A stretch of DNA of 64,000 nt. Origin: Saprospiraceae bacterium (GTDB lineage Bacteria; Bacteroidota; Bacteroidia; Chitinophagales; Saprospiraceae). Made by a program: the position numbers and the translations under genes. The first letter of the stretch is position 1. Every line of letters starts with the position of its first letter. The notes below the pieces were generated by a model. That model was not told the DNA's origin. It saw nothing but the letters and a program-made list of their open reading frames with translations, and did no database searches. Positions 19,074-29,200 of the stretch are shown here, in pieces. The stretch lies in assembly GCA_016706365.1 (NCBI GenBank), contig JADJJU010000001.1, positions 335,001 to 399,000 of the forward strand, read 5' to 3'.

Positions 19074-20615
19074 CTACTTGATTCCGTGCATCCACTTAGT
19101 GATCATTGGTGATAATAAAATCAGTAGTACTCCTGCTCCGAGGGCAAATAGTCCTACGTTGTTAAATACAGCCATGGATGCCTGAAGTGTTTCTTCCGTT
19201 GTTACATTTTCACCTGCTTCTACTGCTGTATATTTAGCAATGAACTTTCCCGCCTGGTGAGCGATGGAAGATGAGAGGAACCAGATACCCATCATGAAGG
19301 CAACGATCTTTACAGGAGCAAGTTTGGTAACCATAGATAAGCCTACCGGAGATAGTGCCAATTCCCCTAAAGTATGCATTAAATAAAGTAATACAAGGAA
19401 AATTGCCGCTACCATTCCGCCTACAGCTGAAGCAGTTCCCAAGTTTAATACCATAAAGCCTGCACCCAACATCAACAAACCAAACGCAAACTTTAATGGC
19501 GCGGCCGGTTCACGATTAGCTCTGGCTAATTTTATCCATATCCAGGAAAAAACAGGAGCAAATAACATGATGAATAATGGATTGGCAGACTGGAATGAAC
19601 TCGTAGTCAATTCCATACCAAATAATGTTTTATCCACATTACGTTCAGTGAATAAGCTTAATGCACTTCCTGCCAATTCAAAGAAAGTCCAGAATATTGT
19701 GGTGAATAGTAATAATATTACCACGACCCATATCCGCTGTCTTTGCACCTTTTCATACTCGAATGAATGGTATAACAAGTACCCTATAATACCACCTCCT
19801 ACGATCAATAATAAATAATCCATTATGTCATACTGACGGATTAATAACCAGAGCACCGGAACCAATAAAATACTGATTACATATGGGAATAATGTAGGCG
19901 AAAGACCTGCTATTTTAGATGTAGATGCTTCTTCCGGTTTAAGTCCATATTGCTCAAAAATATTAGCTTTCTGTGCCCAAATGAAGACTGCCAGTCCAAT
20001 TAGCATACCTATACCTGCTGCAAGAAAACCATAGCTCCAGCCAACTGTCTCGGCTATAACACCACATGTCAGAGGAGCAAGGAATGCCCCCATGTTGATA
20101 CCCATATAGAATATAGTGAATGCGCCGTCTCGCCGGGGATCACCGTCAGTATAAAATTTGCCCACCATACTGGAAATATTTGGCTTGAAAAAGCCATTTC
20201 CGATTACCAGAAATGCTAAACCAACATAAAACAGGGTAGGATGATCCACAGCCAGCACAAATTGCCCACCAGCCATCAATATTGAGCCCCAAATGATGGC
20301 TTTTCGGAATCCCATCATTCTGTCTGCAAAAAATCCTCCAATGATAGGTGTTAGGTAGACAAGAGCCCCATAGGCAGCATAAATTCCATAAGCTTCTGCA
20401 TCTGCAATACCCAATCCACCCCGAACAACTTCAGCTGTGATATATAAAATCAAAAAAGCCCTCATCCCATAATAGCTAAATCGTTCCCATAATTCAACCA
20501 TGAATAAGGCAAACAGTGCTTTCGGATGAACCTTCTTGTTGGTAAGGATCACAAAAAATACCCAGGCCAACACAAAGCCCCAGGCAAGCAACATCGTACT
20601 GTAAATTGGATTCAT
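19074..20615 (-). CDS. POT/PTR2-family proton-dependent oligopeptide transporter
   Basis: An inner-membrane proton-coupled symporter for di- and tripeptides, of the major facilitator superfamily. The POT signature ELWERFSYYGMRAFLILY (ExxERFxYY) is in the first helix region, and the second signature FTIFYMGINMGAFLAPL is near residue 170. At 513 residues with about 14 hydrophobic segments it has the expected size. It precedes the secreted metalloprotease gene on the same strand. Exact peptide preference cannot be read from sequence. Confidence 0.92.
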   Translation of the reverse strand: MNPIYSTMLLAWGFVLAWVFFVILTNKKVHPKALFALFMVELWERFSYYGMRAFLILYITAEVVRGGLGIADAEAYGIYAAYGALVYLTPIIGGFFADRMMGFRKAIIWGSILMAGGQFVLAVDHPTLFYVGLAFLVIGNGFFKPNISSMVGKFYTDGDPRRDGAFTIFYMGINMGAFLAPLTCGVIAETVGWSYGFLAAGIGMLIGLAVFIWAQKANIFEQYGLKPEEASTSKIAGLSPTLFPYVISILLVPVLWLLIRQYDIMDYLLLIVGGGIIGYLLYHSFEYEKVQRQRIWVVVILLLFTTIFWTFFELAGSALSLFTERNVDKTLFGMELTTSSFQSANPLFIMLFAPVFSWIWIKLARANREPAAPLKFAFGLLMLGAGFMVLNLGTASAVGGMVAAIFLVLLYLMHTLGELALSPVGLSMVTKLAPVKIVAFMMGIWFLSSSIAHQAGKFIAKYTAVEAGENVTTEETLQASMAVFNNVGLFALGAGVLLILLSPMITKWMHGIK

Positions 20616-20916
20616 TTATTTAGTATGTGGTTAAAGTGAAGCGGTAAAAATAAAATATTTGAACTGCTTTGATGCGTTTTGCCAAGTTTAATTTCAAACT
20701 AAGCAATCTTGACACACATAAATAAAACTTAATCCCTTCAAAACCAAATAAATCCTAAGCCTGGCTTAAGCATATTTTGACATGGGAGTTTAGGAATCAG
20801 AACTGCTGAATATTCTTTAAATTTTGCACTAAAAAATATACAAGTAATTATCAGTCAATATACTTGACGATAATTATTTTACCTTCAGCATCTTTTTTGC
20901 AGGTTGTCCAAATTTT
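20616..20916. other. Gene-free stretch (about 300 bases)
   Basis: Between the POT gene start and the DUF4230 gene stop on the minus strand. It is AT-rich and has no open frame of note or strong hairpin. It should contain the promoter of the POT gene and the transcript end of the DUF4230 operon, but I could not place either element with confidence. Confidence 0.5.
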
Positions 20917-21516
20917 TCATTTTTGAAGTATCGGAGTTGATGATATGATACTTACCTCCCATCCTCCATTTTCAGCTATGCTTTGTACTATCTCCAAAAA
21001 TTCTACAGATTGATCAGTTGATTGCTTCATGAGGTCACTTTTCAAAGCAATTGTCTTGATGAACGCTTTTGCCTTTTTCTGAATGGCATTATAGTCACTC
21101 TCATTAAATGTGTTAAAGGTGCCTTCACTCAGGTCATAATAATCTAAATCAGTATCGATGGAAAGAATTTCAGGTGCCGGACAGCAGTATATTTTTATGG
21201 ATTTTTGGTCTTGATCCATTTCAATTTTTAAATTTTGAAGATCAATACCAACAGACACTTTGGCTTTAATCCTCAACAATACTTTCTTACGAAGCGGATT
21301 AATATCCCAGTAATAGTAATCCTTGTAACTATAGATTTCTGTAAAATAGCCTTCCACTGTTATCAGCTTAGCGACTTTCTTTATTTTTTCCAGGATCACA
21401 GTCTTATCTTCCTGGATCTGCTTTTGATTCTGCCGGGTCATAAAATACCAAAAACCTAATCCTCCGGAAAATCCGACCAGCAAACAAATTAAAATAATCC
21501 AGAAGGTTTTATGCAT
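20917..21516 (-). CDS. DUF4230 membrane-anchored protein
   Basis: A 199-residue protein with one N-terminal transmembrane helix (TFWIILICLLVGFSGGLGFWYF), a short basic linker and an exported domain. The domain has the DUF4230 hallmarks: LITVEGYFTEIYSYKDYYYW near the start, a mixed alpha/beta core, and an EIVQSIAENGGWEV C-terminus. Function is unknown. It is the third gene of a tight operon: its ATG is one base after the stop of the DUF3108 gene. Confidence 0.75.
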   Translation of the reverse strand: MHKTFWIILICLLVGFSGGLGFWYFMTRQNQKQIQEDKTVILEKIKKVAKLITVEGYFTEIYSYKDYYYWDINPLRKKVLLRIKAKVSVGIDLQNLKIEMDQDQKSIKIYCCPAPEILSIDTDLDYYDLSEGTFNTFNESDYNAIQKKAKAFIKTIALKSDLMKQSTDQSVEFLEIVQSIAENGGWEVSIISSTPILQK

Positions 21517-21517
21517 C

Positions 21518-22384
21518 CTATTTTAATTTCGCTGCAAGAGGATGTTTTAATCCTTTATAGTCTGACAATACAGCGCGAATGGACCCCACAGAAACGGGAG
21601 ATTCGATCATAACTGGTACTTTATTATTGTCATCACTGACCCATACATTCATTTTAGTACCCTCTTTAAACTGAGCACCTGCAATCATTTGCGGCGAAAA
21701 TTTTAGGGTGTTGTATTTATCGCCCCCTTTAATCTTCACATTTTTTTCTTTGCCATTGTATGTAACATTCACCGGCCAGCCTTTACCATCAAGGAATATT
21801 TCTACCGGAAAATTCTGTTTTGGTTTCAGGTAAGCGTAATCCACATTTCGCAGGTAATATACTATTGAAAGCATATCGTGCATGCAATTAGAGAATGAGA
21901 ACTCTTCTCTTTTCGTTGAATTTTTATCACGACCCTGATAAGAAACTGCCTTTCCATTTTTTTGATCAAAATTGATTCTGTTGTACAGATAAAATTTACC
22001 TTCTTTAATGTCTCTGACAAATGATTTTGGGCGTAATGTCTTTTTGTCTAAAACTGTCTCGTAGTAGTCATCTACTTTGAAAAACCACTCATAGGAAGAA
22101 TATGTTTTTCCAACAGCACTGATATGATATTCGGTCTCTTTCTCCTTAACTTTAAATACCACCTCACCAGCCGGCAGCCATACAAAATTCCAATTGTAGT
22201 ATAATTTATAAGTAATTTGCTCTCCGTCTTCAAAAACAGTATTGGAACCCAGGCAAGGATCTATCTCGGATGATTTCATTGCAGGTTCCACCAGTGTTTC
22301 CTGATTATTATGAGCAGGAATCAATGCTAAAAGTGGAATCAATAATCCCGAGACAACAGATATAAAATTAAAGCGACTAGTCAT
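21518..22384 (-). CDS. DUF3108 exported protein
   Basis: A 288-residue protein with a signal peptide and the DUF3108 pattern. It has FEDGEQITYKLYYNWNFVW at about residues 50-70, a DDYYETVLDKKTLRPKSFVRD segment and an LSPVSVGSIRAVL-like final strand (here SPVSVGSIRAVLSDY). The family is predicted to be a lipocalin-like or beta-rich periplasmic fold of unknown role. Its start overlaps the stop of the upstream LPG-synthase-like gene by 8 bases (ATGACTAG), so the two are translationally coupled. Confidence 0.78.
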   Translation of the reverse strand: MTSRFNFISVVSGLLIPLLALIPAHNNQETLVEPAMKSSEIDPCLGSNTVFEDGEQITYKLYYNWNFVWLPAGEVVFKVKEKETEYHISAVGKTYSSYEWFFKVDDYYETVLDKKTLRPKSFVRDIKEGKFYLYNRINFDQKNGKAVSYQGRDKNSTKREEFSFSNCMHDMLSIVYYLRNVDYAYLKPKQNFPVEIFLDGKGWPVNVTYNGKEKNVKIKGGDKYNTLKFSPQMIAGAQFKEGTKMNVWVSDDNNKVPVMIESPVSVGSIRAVLSDYKGLKHPLAAKLK

Positions 22385-23342
22385 TATTTTCCTTTTTAAA
22401 ATAAATCAAATTAAAAGCACCAAGCAAAGCTGGTATTCCAAGATTCATCAACCAAAGCAAATATGAAGCAATAAGCGGACGAAATCCCGGGTATCCTATC
22501 AACGACCACACCTGCATTGCAATGGAACCCCTAACAACTAACGAAAATAAAGGTGGCAGAGGTACACCTGCCTGAATGAAAAAGAGTAAATAGACCGCCC
22601 CAAGGCTTACCCAGTTGAGGGCCGGTTGGCCCAAAAACTCAATTAATAAAAGCAACTGGCAGGTATATACCAGGTATCTTAAAACCGTAAGAAAATACAA
22701 ATAAGCAATTTCCGGATTCGAAAAGCTGTTGATCACATGAACACTTTCCAGCCATTTTTTCAATTTACCTTTCAAAGGAATCCTGGCGGTTAATGCTATA
22801 GTCCATCTTGTCTTGAATATTCCAAAATTCAATAAGATCAAAAAAATAAAAAAAACAATTAGTGAGGTGACTGTATAATAATTGAGCGGGAACCATTCAA
22901 AATAGGTATTCAACCATAAGAGACTGATTCCTCCTATCAATAACACTACAGCAATTTGAATCATCCCTCCTAATATTTGTACAGCAATCAGGCGGGGAAA
23001 ATTATTAGCATTAAAACCAATCAGGCGACCTACAACGTCGCCCAACCTTTGTGGCGTGATAATCGACAATGCTATTCCGGACAAAACACTTCCTAAAGTC
23101 CGTTGATATGATAGCTTCTCTATCCTGCCTGATAACTGACGCCACTTCATGCACTCCAACAATATGTTGAGACAGAAACCCAAAGATGCCAGAAATAGCA
23201 TACCCCAATTAATGTCGCTCCAAGTTAAGCTGTTTATCTTCCACTCTTTCACCACATAACTGACCTGGCTATAAATAACCGCGCAGATTGCTGCAAGAAT
23301 CACAATTTTCAGAATCGTAAGAAATCGGGATTTGTATTTCAC
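22377..23342 (-). CDS. Lysylphosphatidylglycerol synthase TM-region-like membrane protein
   Basis: A 321-residue integral membrane protein with about eight hydrophobic helices. It matches the flippase/TM half of the MprF-type lysylphosphatidylglycerol synthases (UPF0104). Recognisable features are the LRQ/ECMKWRQLSG loop and SGIALSIITPQRLGDVVGRL, the family's conserved TPxRLGE-like motif. No aminoacyl-transfer domain is present, so it is unlikely to make lysyl-PG itself; lipid translocation is a family-level inference. It begins with GTG at 23342, with no nearby ATG that keeps the first helix. It heads the DUF3108/DUF4230 operon. Confidence 0.78.
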   Translation of the reverse strand: MKYKSRFLTILKIVILAAICAVIYSQVSYVVKEWKINSLTWSDINWGMLFLASLGFCLNILLECMKWRQLSGRIEKLSYQRTLGSVLSGIALSIITPQRLGDVVGRLIGFNANNFPRLIAVQILGGMIQIAVVLLIGGISLLWLNTYFEWFPLNYYTVTSLIVFFIFLILLNFGIFKTRWTIALTARIPLKGKLKKWLESVHVINSFSNPEIAYLYFLTVLRYLVYTCQLLLLIEFLGQPALNWVSLGAVYLLFFIQAGVPLPPLFSLVVRGSIAMQVWSLIGYPGFRPLIASYLLWLMNLGIPALLGAFNLIYFKKENND

Positions 23343-23457
23343 AATATTAGAATCAGAATCTGGCCGAATTCGATGATGTCATTAGAGTAACGTATACCGG
23401 ATAAATGTTGAATATATAAATAAAATGTAATTTGTGCTTAATTTAGAACAAAGCTTC

Positions 23458-24033
23458 ATGACAATCCCAGTGAAAATACATTTCGAAAAAATTATACTTG
23501 GTATAGATCCCGGTTCCAATATTATGGGTTTTGCGATTATTGGAATCAAAAAAAACGAAATGCATTTGTTAGAATTTGGTTACAAGACAATGGCTTCACT
23601 GGAAAATCATATTGAAAAATTAAAATCTATAAGTGAGCATATTGCCATTCTTATCGAAAAGTATAAACCGGATGAGATGGCCATTGAAGCACCTTTCTTT
23701 GGAAAGAATGTTCAATCAATGCTTAAATTGGGAAGGGCTCAGGGCGTCGCAATGGCAGTCGCAATTACAAAGGGAGTGAGTATTACAGAATATTCTGCCA
23801 AAAAAATAAAGCAATCAGTCACCGGAAATGGAAATGCGTCAAAAGAACAGGTTGCAGGGGTCTTAGAGCATATTTTGAAACAAAAACTTGACTCAAAAAA
23901 TATGGACGCCACTGATGCTCTCGCCATCGCTGTATGCCATCATTTTCAAAAAAATAATCATATGGCTCAGGGACCTAAATATTCAGGATGGGATACGTTT
24001 CTGAGCAATAATCCTGAACGGAAGTTAAAATGA
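23458..24033 (+). CDS. ruvC: Crossover junction endodeoxyribonuclease RuvC
   Basis: RuvC resolves Holliday junctions with RuvAB during recombinational repair. The acidic catalytic residues are visible: D in LGIDPGSNIMG, E in MAIEAPFFGKN, and the C-terminal pair in DATDALAIAVCH. I take the ATG at 23458; a GTG at 23434 would add eight non-conserved residues. Length of 191 residues is normal. The gene converges on the HIT gene, and a hairpin terminator lies across the 33-base gap and the HIT coding end. Confidence 0.95.
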   Translation: MTIPVKIHFEKIILGIDPGSNIMGFAIIGIKKNEMHLLEFGYKTMASLENHIEKLKSISEHIAILIEKYKPDEMAIEAPFFGKNVQSMLKLGRAQGVAMAVAITKGVSITEYSAKKIKQSVTGNGNASKEQVAGVLEHILKQKLDSKNMDATDALAIAVCHHFQKNNHMAQGPKYSGWDTFLSNNPERKLK

Positions 24034-24048
24034 TGCTGTCAATAGATT

Positions 24049-24084
24049 AGGGTGAGCCGACTTAGATCAAACTAAGCTTACCCT
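24049..24084 (+). terminator. Intrinsic terminator of ruvC, overlapping the HIT gene 3' end
   Basis: AGGGTGAG (24049-24056) pairs with CTTACCCT (24077-24084), and an inner CTTAG/CTAAG stem adds 5 pairs. GCTTTT follows. It begins 16 bases after the ruvC stop and extends 18 bases into the HIT coding sequence on the other strand. Confidence 0.6.
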
Positions 24085-24468
24085 GCTTTTAATTTCGGCG
24101 GCCAGTGACTCCATTTCTTCAGGAGTAAGATCCGGGCTGATATTATCGAACCTCAAATCTTTAACCTGATTAATAGGAATCAGGTGGATATGAGCATGCG
24201 GCACTTCAATTCCAAGAACTGCAACACCAATACGCTTACATGGAATTACTTCCTTAATTGCATGAGCAACCCTTTTTGCAAAAGGCAGCATTCCTGATAA
24301 AAGCTCATCGTCAATATCAAAGATGTAGTCAATTTCCTTTTTAGGAATAACAAGAGTGTGTCCTTTTACCTGCGGCCTCACATCGAGAAATGCCAGATAA
24401 TCCTCAGATTCTGCAATTTTGTAACAAGGAATCTCCCCGTTTACAATTTTGGTAAATATACTTGACAT
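24067..24468 (-). CDS. HIT-family nucleotide-binding protein
   Basis: A 133-residue histidine-triad hydrolase, probably acting on adenosine phosphoramidates or similar nucleotide conjugates (Hint branch). The triad PHAHIHLIPI is at about residues 90-99, and the N-terminus (IFTKIVNGEIPCYKIAES) is typical. The start ATG at 24468 is 3 bases after the greA stop, so greA and this gene are co-transcribed. The last codons overlap the ruvC terminator hairpin on the opposite strand. Confidence 0.93.
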   Translation of the reverse strand: MSSIFTKIVNGEIPCYKIAESEDYLAFLDVRPQVKGHTLVIPKKEIDYIFDIDDELLSGMLPFAKRVAHAIKEVIPCKRIGVAVLGIEVPHAHIHLIPINQVKDLRFDNISPDLTPEEMESLAAEIKSRVSLV

Positions 24469-24471
24469 AAC

Positions 24472-24948
24472 TTAATCCAGTGAAATGTCCAGAATTGTGA
24501 ATTCGAGATTACCTGCCGGGGTTTCAACAGCAGCAACATCTCCAACAGCTTTTCCTAATAAGCCGCTGCCTATAGGCGAGCTTACAGAAATTTTGCCAAT
24601 CTTTAAATCTGCTTCAGACTCGGAAACGAGCATATAAGTAAACTCTTTTTTAGTCTTATTATTCTTAATTTTTACTTTTGAAAGCACAGTCACTTTTGAA
24701 GAATCCAGTTGAGATTCATCTATAATTCTGGCATTGGCAAGCGCCTTCTCCAAATCATTTATCTTAAGCTCCAGCATTGCCTGAGCATCTTTTGCTGCAT
24801 CATATTCAGCGTTCTCAGACAGATCCCCTTTTTCTCTGGCTTCCCCTATAGCTCTGGATACTTCCTGACGACCATTTTGTTTAAGATCTTCTAATTCCCC
24901 TTTCAATCTCTCATACCCTGCCTGGGTCAAATATGTATATTTACTCAT
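24472..24948 (-). CDS. greA: Transcription elongation factor GreA
   Basis: GreA rescues backtracked RNA polymerase by stimulating transcript cleavage. The N-terminal coiled coil has the key acidic tip region, EAREKGDLSENAEYDAAKDAQ, and the C-terminal FKBP-like domain has SPIGSGLLGKAVGDVA. The ATG at 24948 (MSKYTYLTQAGYERL) is chosen over an upstream TTG. At 158 residues it is full length. It forms a two-gene unit with the HIT gene. Confidence 0.95.
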   Translation of the reverse strand: MSKYTYLTQAGYERLKGELEDLKQNGRQEVSRAIGEAREKGDLSENAEYDAAKDAQAMLELKINDLEKALANARIIDESQLDSSKVTVLSKVKIKNNKTKKEFTYMLVSESEADLKIGKISVSSPIGSGLLGKAVGDVAAVETPAGNLEFTILDISLD

Positions 24949-25082
24949 AATGTATTCTTTAAAACTTCTCAACTATGAAAATTAATCACAAAACCTCTTA
25001 AGCAAAAAGTTCATCACCCGAATGAACTTTCCATCTAATTTTCTGAAAATAGACTTATTAGGTTTGAATTGACTATAAACGT

Positions 25083-25119
25083 GTAAAACGCTTTTACCCA
25101 GTAGGCAAAAACGTTTTAC
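25083..25119 (-). terminator. Long hairpin, probable terminator of the PorV-family gene
   Basis: GTAAAACG (25083-25090) pairs with CGTTTTAC (25112-25119). The inner arms CTTTTACC and GGCAAAAA continue the stem with two mismatches around a 5-base loop. It lies 33 bases after the stop of the PorV-family gene. The tract after it on the minus strand (ACGTTTAT) is only moderately T-rich. Confidence 0.5.
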
Positions 25120-25151
25120 AACTATAACTTAGTATAAAGATATAAAAATCT

Positions 25152-26204
25152 TTACAGATTAATGCGTACTGCTAGATTGTGTGTTCCATTAAAAGGATTG
25201 GTAGCTCTGTAGGCATAGTCAATACCAAATTTTGTTTCACTATCTCTTCCAAGAGGGAACTCAAATGATATACCGGCAGAAAGACCTGTATAGGCTGTTC
25301 TCGTGGTAATATCTGAAGCGCTTGAACCTAAATCATACAAGTATCCTGCTCTTAACATGAACATTTCTCTCAATGAATATTCAAGTCCTGCGCCGACCTG
25401 ATCTCTGGAAAAGGAATTACTGGTGAAATTACCAACAGTGGTGATTCTATGATTTTTACCTGCATAGAAATCATATGACACACCAATGTTCAATAAAGAC
25501 GGCATTTCAAATGATGCAGCTCTAGTGTCATAAGTTACCTGATATGGAATTTCATCATTCCCTGGATTTGGACGTCTTGTTGATAAACCCTCTCCACCAA
25601 ATCTCATTCTGGATCCCACATTTCTCAATGCAATTCCAAATTTAAAATTGTCATTCTCTCCAGTAACATATTGGACACCCGCATCAATTGCTATACCAAA
25701 TGAACTTAGCTCTGCAGTTGATTGTGAAATCCCTCTCACTAAAATACCAACAGAGACTTTATTGTCAAATGTATGGGCATAAGAAAGACCAATATTGAAA
25801 AAACTTGGAGAATAGGTAGCACCATTTCCTTCAGGAGCATCAGTTGTTGTTACCTGAATATTTCCCAGATTCATTGCAACCAGACTCAAACCAATAGTTC
25901 CTTTACCCATTTTGTGGGCAAATCCGAAGCCGTTGAGGCTTATTCCTGTGCCTACAAAATATTGGGTATTACTGAGTACAAATTGGGTAGAATTGATCCT
26001 GCCCAAACCTGCAACATTGATTTGCATAGCTTCCACTCCACTTACCATAGATGTAGTGATAGAATGCAAGCCTGCTGATCTGGCCCATGGGTTAATCAAC
26101 AACTCATATGCACCGGCTTCACCTTGTCTGTCAGGGTTCCCGGCAAAAACTTGCGTTGAAGACAGAACAAATATAAATACTAAACTGGCGTAAATTTTAT
26201 TCAT
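25152..26204 (-). CDS. PorV/PorQ-family outer-membrane beta-barrel protein
   Basis: A 350-residue exported beta-barrel of the PorV/PorQ group (formerly UPF0164). It has a signal peptide cut near VFAGNPDRQ and then the family N-terminus GAYELLINPWARSAGLHS. Repeated amphipathic strands with glycine/aromatic turns follow, and the chain ends in NGTHNLAVRINL. PorV shuttles T9SS cargo from the translocon to the attachment complex; PorQ-like members have less clear roles. This copy lies directly downstream of a 1364-residue exported protein and a TonB receptor. It is therefore more likely a dedicated accessory to that cargo than the housekeeping PorV; this is inference. Confidence 0.8.
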   Translation of the reverse strand: MNKIYASLVFIFVLSSTQVFAGNPDRQGEAGAYELLINPWARSAGLHSITTSMVSGVEAMQINVAGLGRINSTQFVLSNTQYFVGTGISLNGFGFAHKMGKGTIGLSLVAMNLGNIQVTTTDAPEGNGATYSPSFFNIGLSYAHTFDNKVSVGILVRGISQSTAELSSFGIAIDAGVQYVTGENDNFKFGIALRNVGSRMRFGGEGLSTRRPNPGNDEIPYQVTYDTRAASFEMPSLLNIGVSYDFYAGKNHRITTVGNFTSNSFSRDQVGAGLEYSLREMFMLRAGYLYDLGSSASDITTRTAYTGLSAGISFEFPLGRDSETKFGIDYAYRATNPFNGTHNLAVRINL

Positions 26205-26246
26205 AGCTTATCCTTGAAAAATTGAAAGGAATGTATTTTAAAAATT

Positions 26247-26271
26247 GGCAGGTGAATTGAATTCACCTGCC
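26247..26271 (-). terminator. Perfect 12-bp hairpin between the exported giant protein and the PorV-family gene
   Basis: GGCAGGTGAATT and AATTCACCTGCC are perfect complements separated by one base. The hairpin starts 14 bases after the stop of the upstream gene. On the minus strand it is followed by AATTTTTAAAA. It ends 43 bases before the PorV-family start codon, so it may lower rather than end transcription into that gene. Confidence 0.7.
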
Positions 26272-26284
26272 TTATTAATATCTA

Positions 26285-29200
26285 TTATAAACCTGATGGG
26301 TCAAACTGTCTGTTAACTCCAAACCACTTGATGACGCGTTCACCCATATCACCTGCATTGACGTGAATCAGATACACACCACTGGCAATCGGAATATTTT
26401 TGTTGTTGCGCATATCCCATTCCAGATCCGGCACTGTCTGCATCGTTCTGGAACCAGGATTTGATCCGGTCTTAACCATAGGAGATTCGTTACGATTGTA
26501 CTGCTTGATGAATTTGCCATCCATAGAATAAATTGTAACGGTACATTTATCCGGTAGGTTAGTAATCTTAACGGTATTCGTAAACTGGGAAATCTCGTAG
26601 GATGAATATCCATAGTATGGGTTAGGAACTACATTTATCGCATCCAATGCATTTTCAATTCCAATTTCATCCAGTGCTTTTGTCTGTAATCCATTGATTT
26701 TTATACGGTATGCAGGTAAGCCACCATTGAAGGAGCTGGCACATTCATTGCGATACTGAGAATTAACTCTAAGCTTGATAATTGCATCGTTAGGTATCAA
26801 TCCCTGAGCCAATGGCAGTAATTCTGTTCCCGGAAGCAATAAAGGAATACCTGCCCATGCAAATTCATCAAATGCAGTTCTTTTGAATAAAGCATTTCTT
26901 GCAGGGTCTAATCTTGAATGAATAAACGCACAACCATCATATACCTGTTTAGTCACATAAATGTGATGCTGACCACCCAGGAAGAATAACAATTGAGGAA
27001 TACCGGCTATTTCTTCACCTTCAAGTGATAGTTGAGAAGATGGATTCCAGAGCATATCATTTGTTATTGTCTTTTCATTATCATAGTATGACTGATAAGA
27101 CTCATCAAATGCTGAATTTTCACCAAAGAAAATGTTCACTCTCGTACCACATTCTACATCAATGGCATATCCGGGGAACCAACCCATACCAAGCGGTGCT
27201 AAATAATTAGGATCATCCGGATTCTGGGAAATTGTAGTTAGCCTGGTTCCTCCAAAGGTTCCGTCTGATGTAGCATAAACGCCATCCTTATTAACTGAAG
27301 GAGCTTTTCTATAGTCAAAACTTTCTGTACCATCTGCAGTAGAAAATCCACCCTGTGCTCCATAATAATGTGGACTGGCTGTTTGAACAACAACGCATCT
27401 ACTCCATTTGCTTTTATCGGAAGTCAATATAATATCTACATTAGGAGTCAAAGCAGGATTTATTCTTCCTCTTACGGATGCACCAAAATCATTGTCCATC
27501 ATCATAGGAGAGATAAGAAAATCTGTTGCAGTGAATCTGAAATCCTGTATGAACATAGGTGAAAAAATACCTTCTCCTATTCTTTGCAGTCTTTGTGTTG
27601 GATCTAAAGCAAAATCAGGTTCTGACGGAGCATTCTTAATATAATTCAACGGTTGAATACCTCGTGGTAATCCGGTATTAGGATCAATTATGAATAATAA
27701 TTGTGCATCTGTATCAGGAACTCCACTGAACCATGGATTTTCAGGATCTGCATATTCAATTGAAGCACCTACAGCACCATTGCTCTCATTAGCTGTGAGG
27801 TCAGTACCTCTGGAGCCAAGGACGTCTACAGGTCCAAGAGTTATTGACACACCGTAGTCCTGCATTATCTGCTCATTCAGAGATGCCATCGTAAGATCAG
27901 AATACACTTCTTCTCCAGTCTCAGTATCGGTTACAAACCATCTGGTACCAGCATTTACAGTCGTGCTACCATCTGTATTATACATTCTCAATTCAAGTTC
28001 TGCATCCCTTACTTCAAGTGGATTCACCACTTTAACATTAAGAGGTCCGCCACCTTTTTTATAAGGAATTTCACCTGTAAATGTTCCATCTAAAATACTA
28101 TCATACACACCATCTTCTACTTGCAGAAATGCACCGTAGTTTCCTTTGCCGTCTAATCTTGTGATTTGTACTCCATCACCATATCTGGCATTGGTGTATT
28201 CCGCAATAATAGGTCTTGGAATTACTGTGTATGTATTCACGTTATTTCTTCCTTCCAGATAAGTTCTTCTTTGACCTACACCAGTTGAAGCATCAAAACC
28301 AATTTTCGTTGTATCCCCTACCGCATATTCATAATCATTAAATGCATATGCGACAACAGTATAATAATACTTTTTGTGGTTAATCAAAGTCTTATCTGTC
28401 AGTGCAAACTGATCCTCAGTCAAACGGAATGAGTGAGAAATTCCTACATCTGCACCTTCAACCTGGATTTCCGGGATGAAAATATTTGTATTCTCATTTG
28501 GATCTTCAATAGACATCCAGTTGTATAAGGTATTAATACCATTGCGTTTATCAGCCTGATATACCAATCTCGCCTTATCAGGATTATTCAATTCAGCAGG
28601 TCCAACCTCAGAGCTTCTAAGTTGGTACACTTTGTATCCTTCAAAACGATAAACTGAATCTTCAATCCCAGCCGGAGCTTGCAAATCTTTACCTTCATAT
28701 GCTTCCAAATAGTTGTTGGAAAATGCATCATTAGTCAATAAACCAATAATTTCTCTATCCAACTCCACAAAACACATATCAGGTGCATCAGGTCCGTCGG
28801 TAATTTCAAAACAGTTATCAAAAAGAGCCTGTGCAATATCATCTACAGCCTGAAGAGGGGCAATACTTGGGCAAGGATATCTTTGAGAAGGTAACCATAC
28901 CACCCCAATAATCAATTCATTTACATCGCCAGGGCGAAGTCTGAATGGCCCTGAAGCCTGCACTGTACGGCGGTCTCCAAAACTCAGGTTGGAAGAACAC
29001 ATAGACCATGCGGTTGCCGCCTGGGAATTAGGTCCATCAGGGAATACATACTTTACTGTTTGTGTGCTTCCGACATTATAACCTGTTCCACCTAATGTAA
29101 TAGGTGTACCGTCTCTCCAAAATCCGGATAAGTATCTGTAATACTCTATGGCTTGTGATGGATCTGCAGTAGCCGGTGAAGCTCCTCCGATACCTCCATT

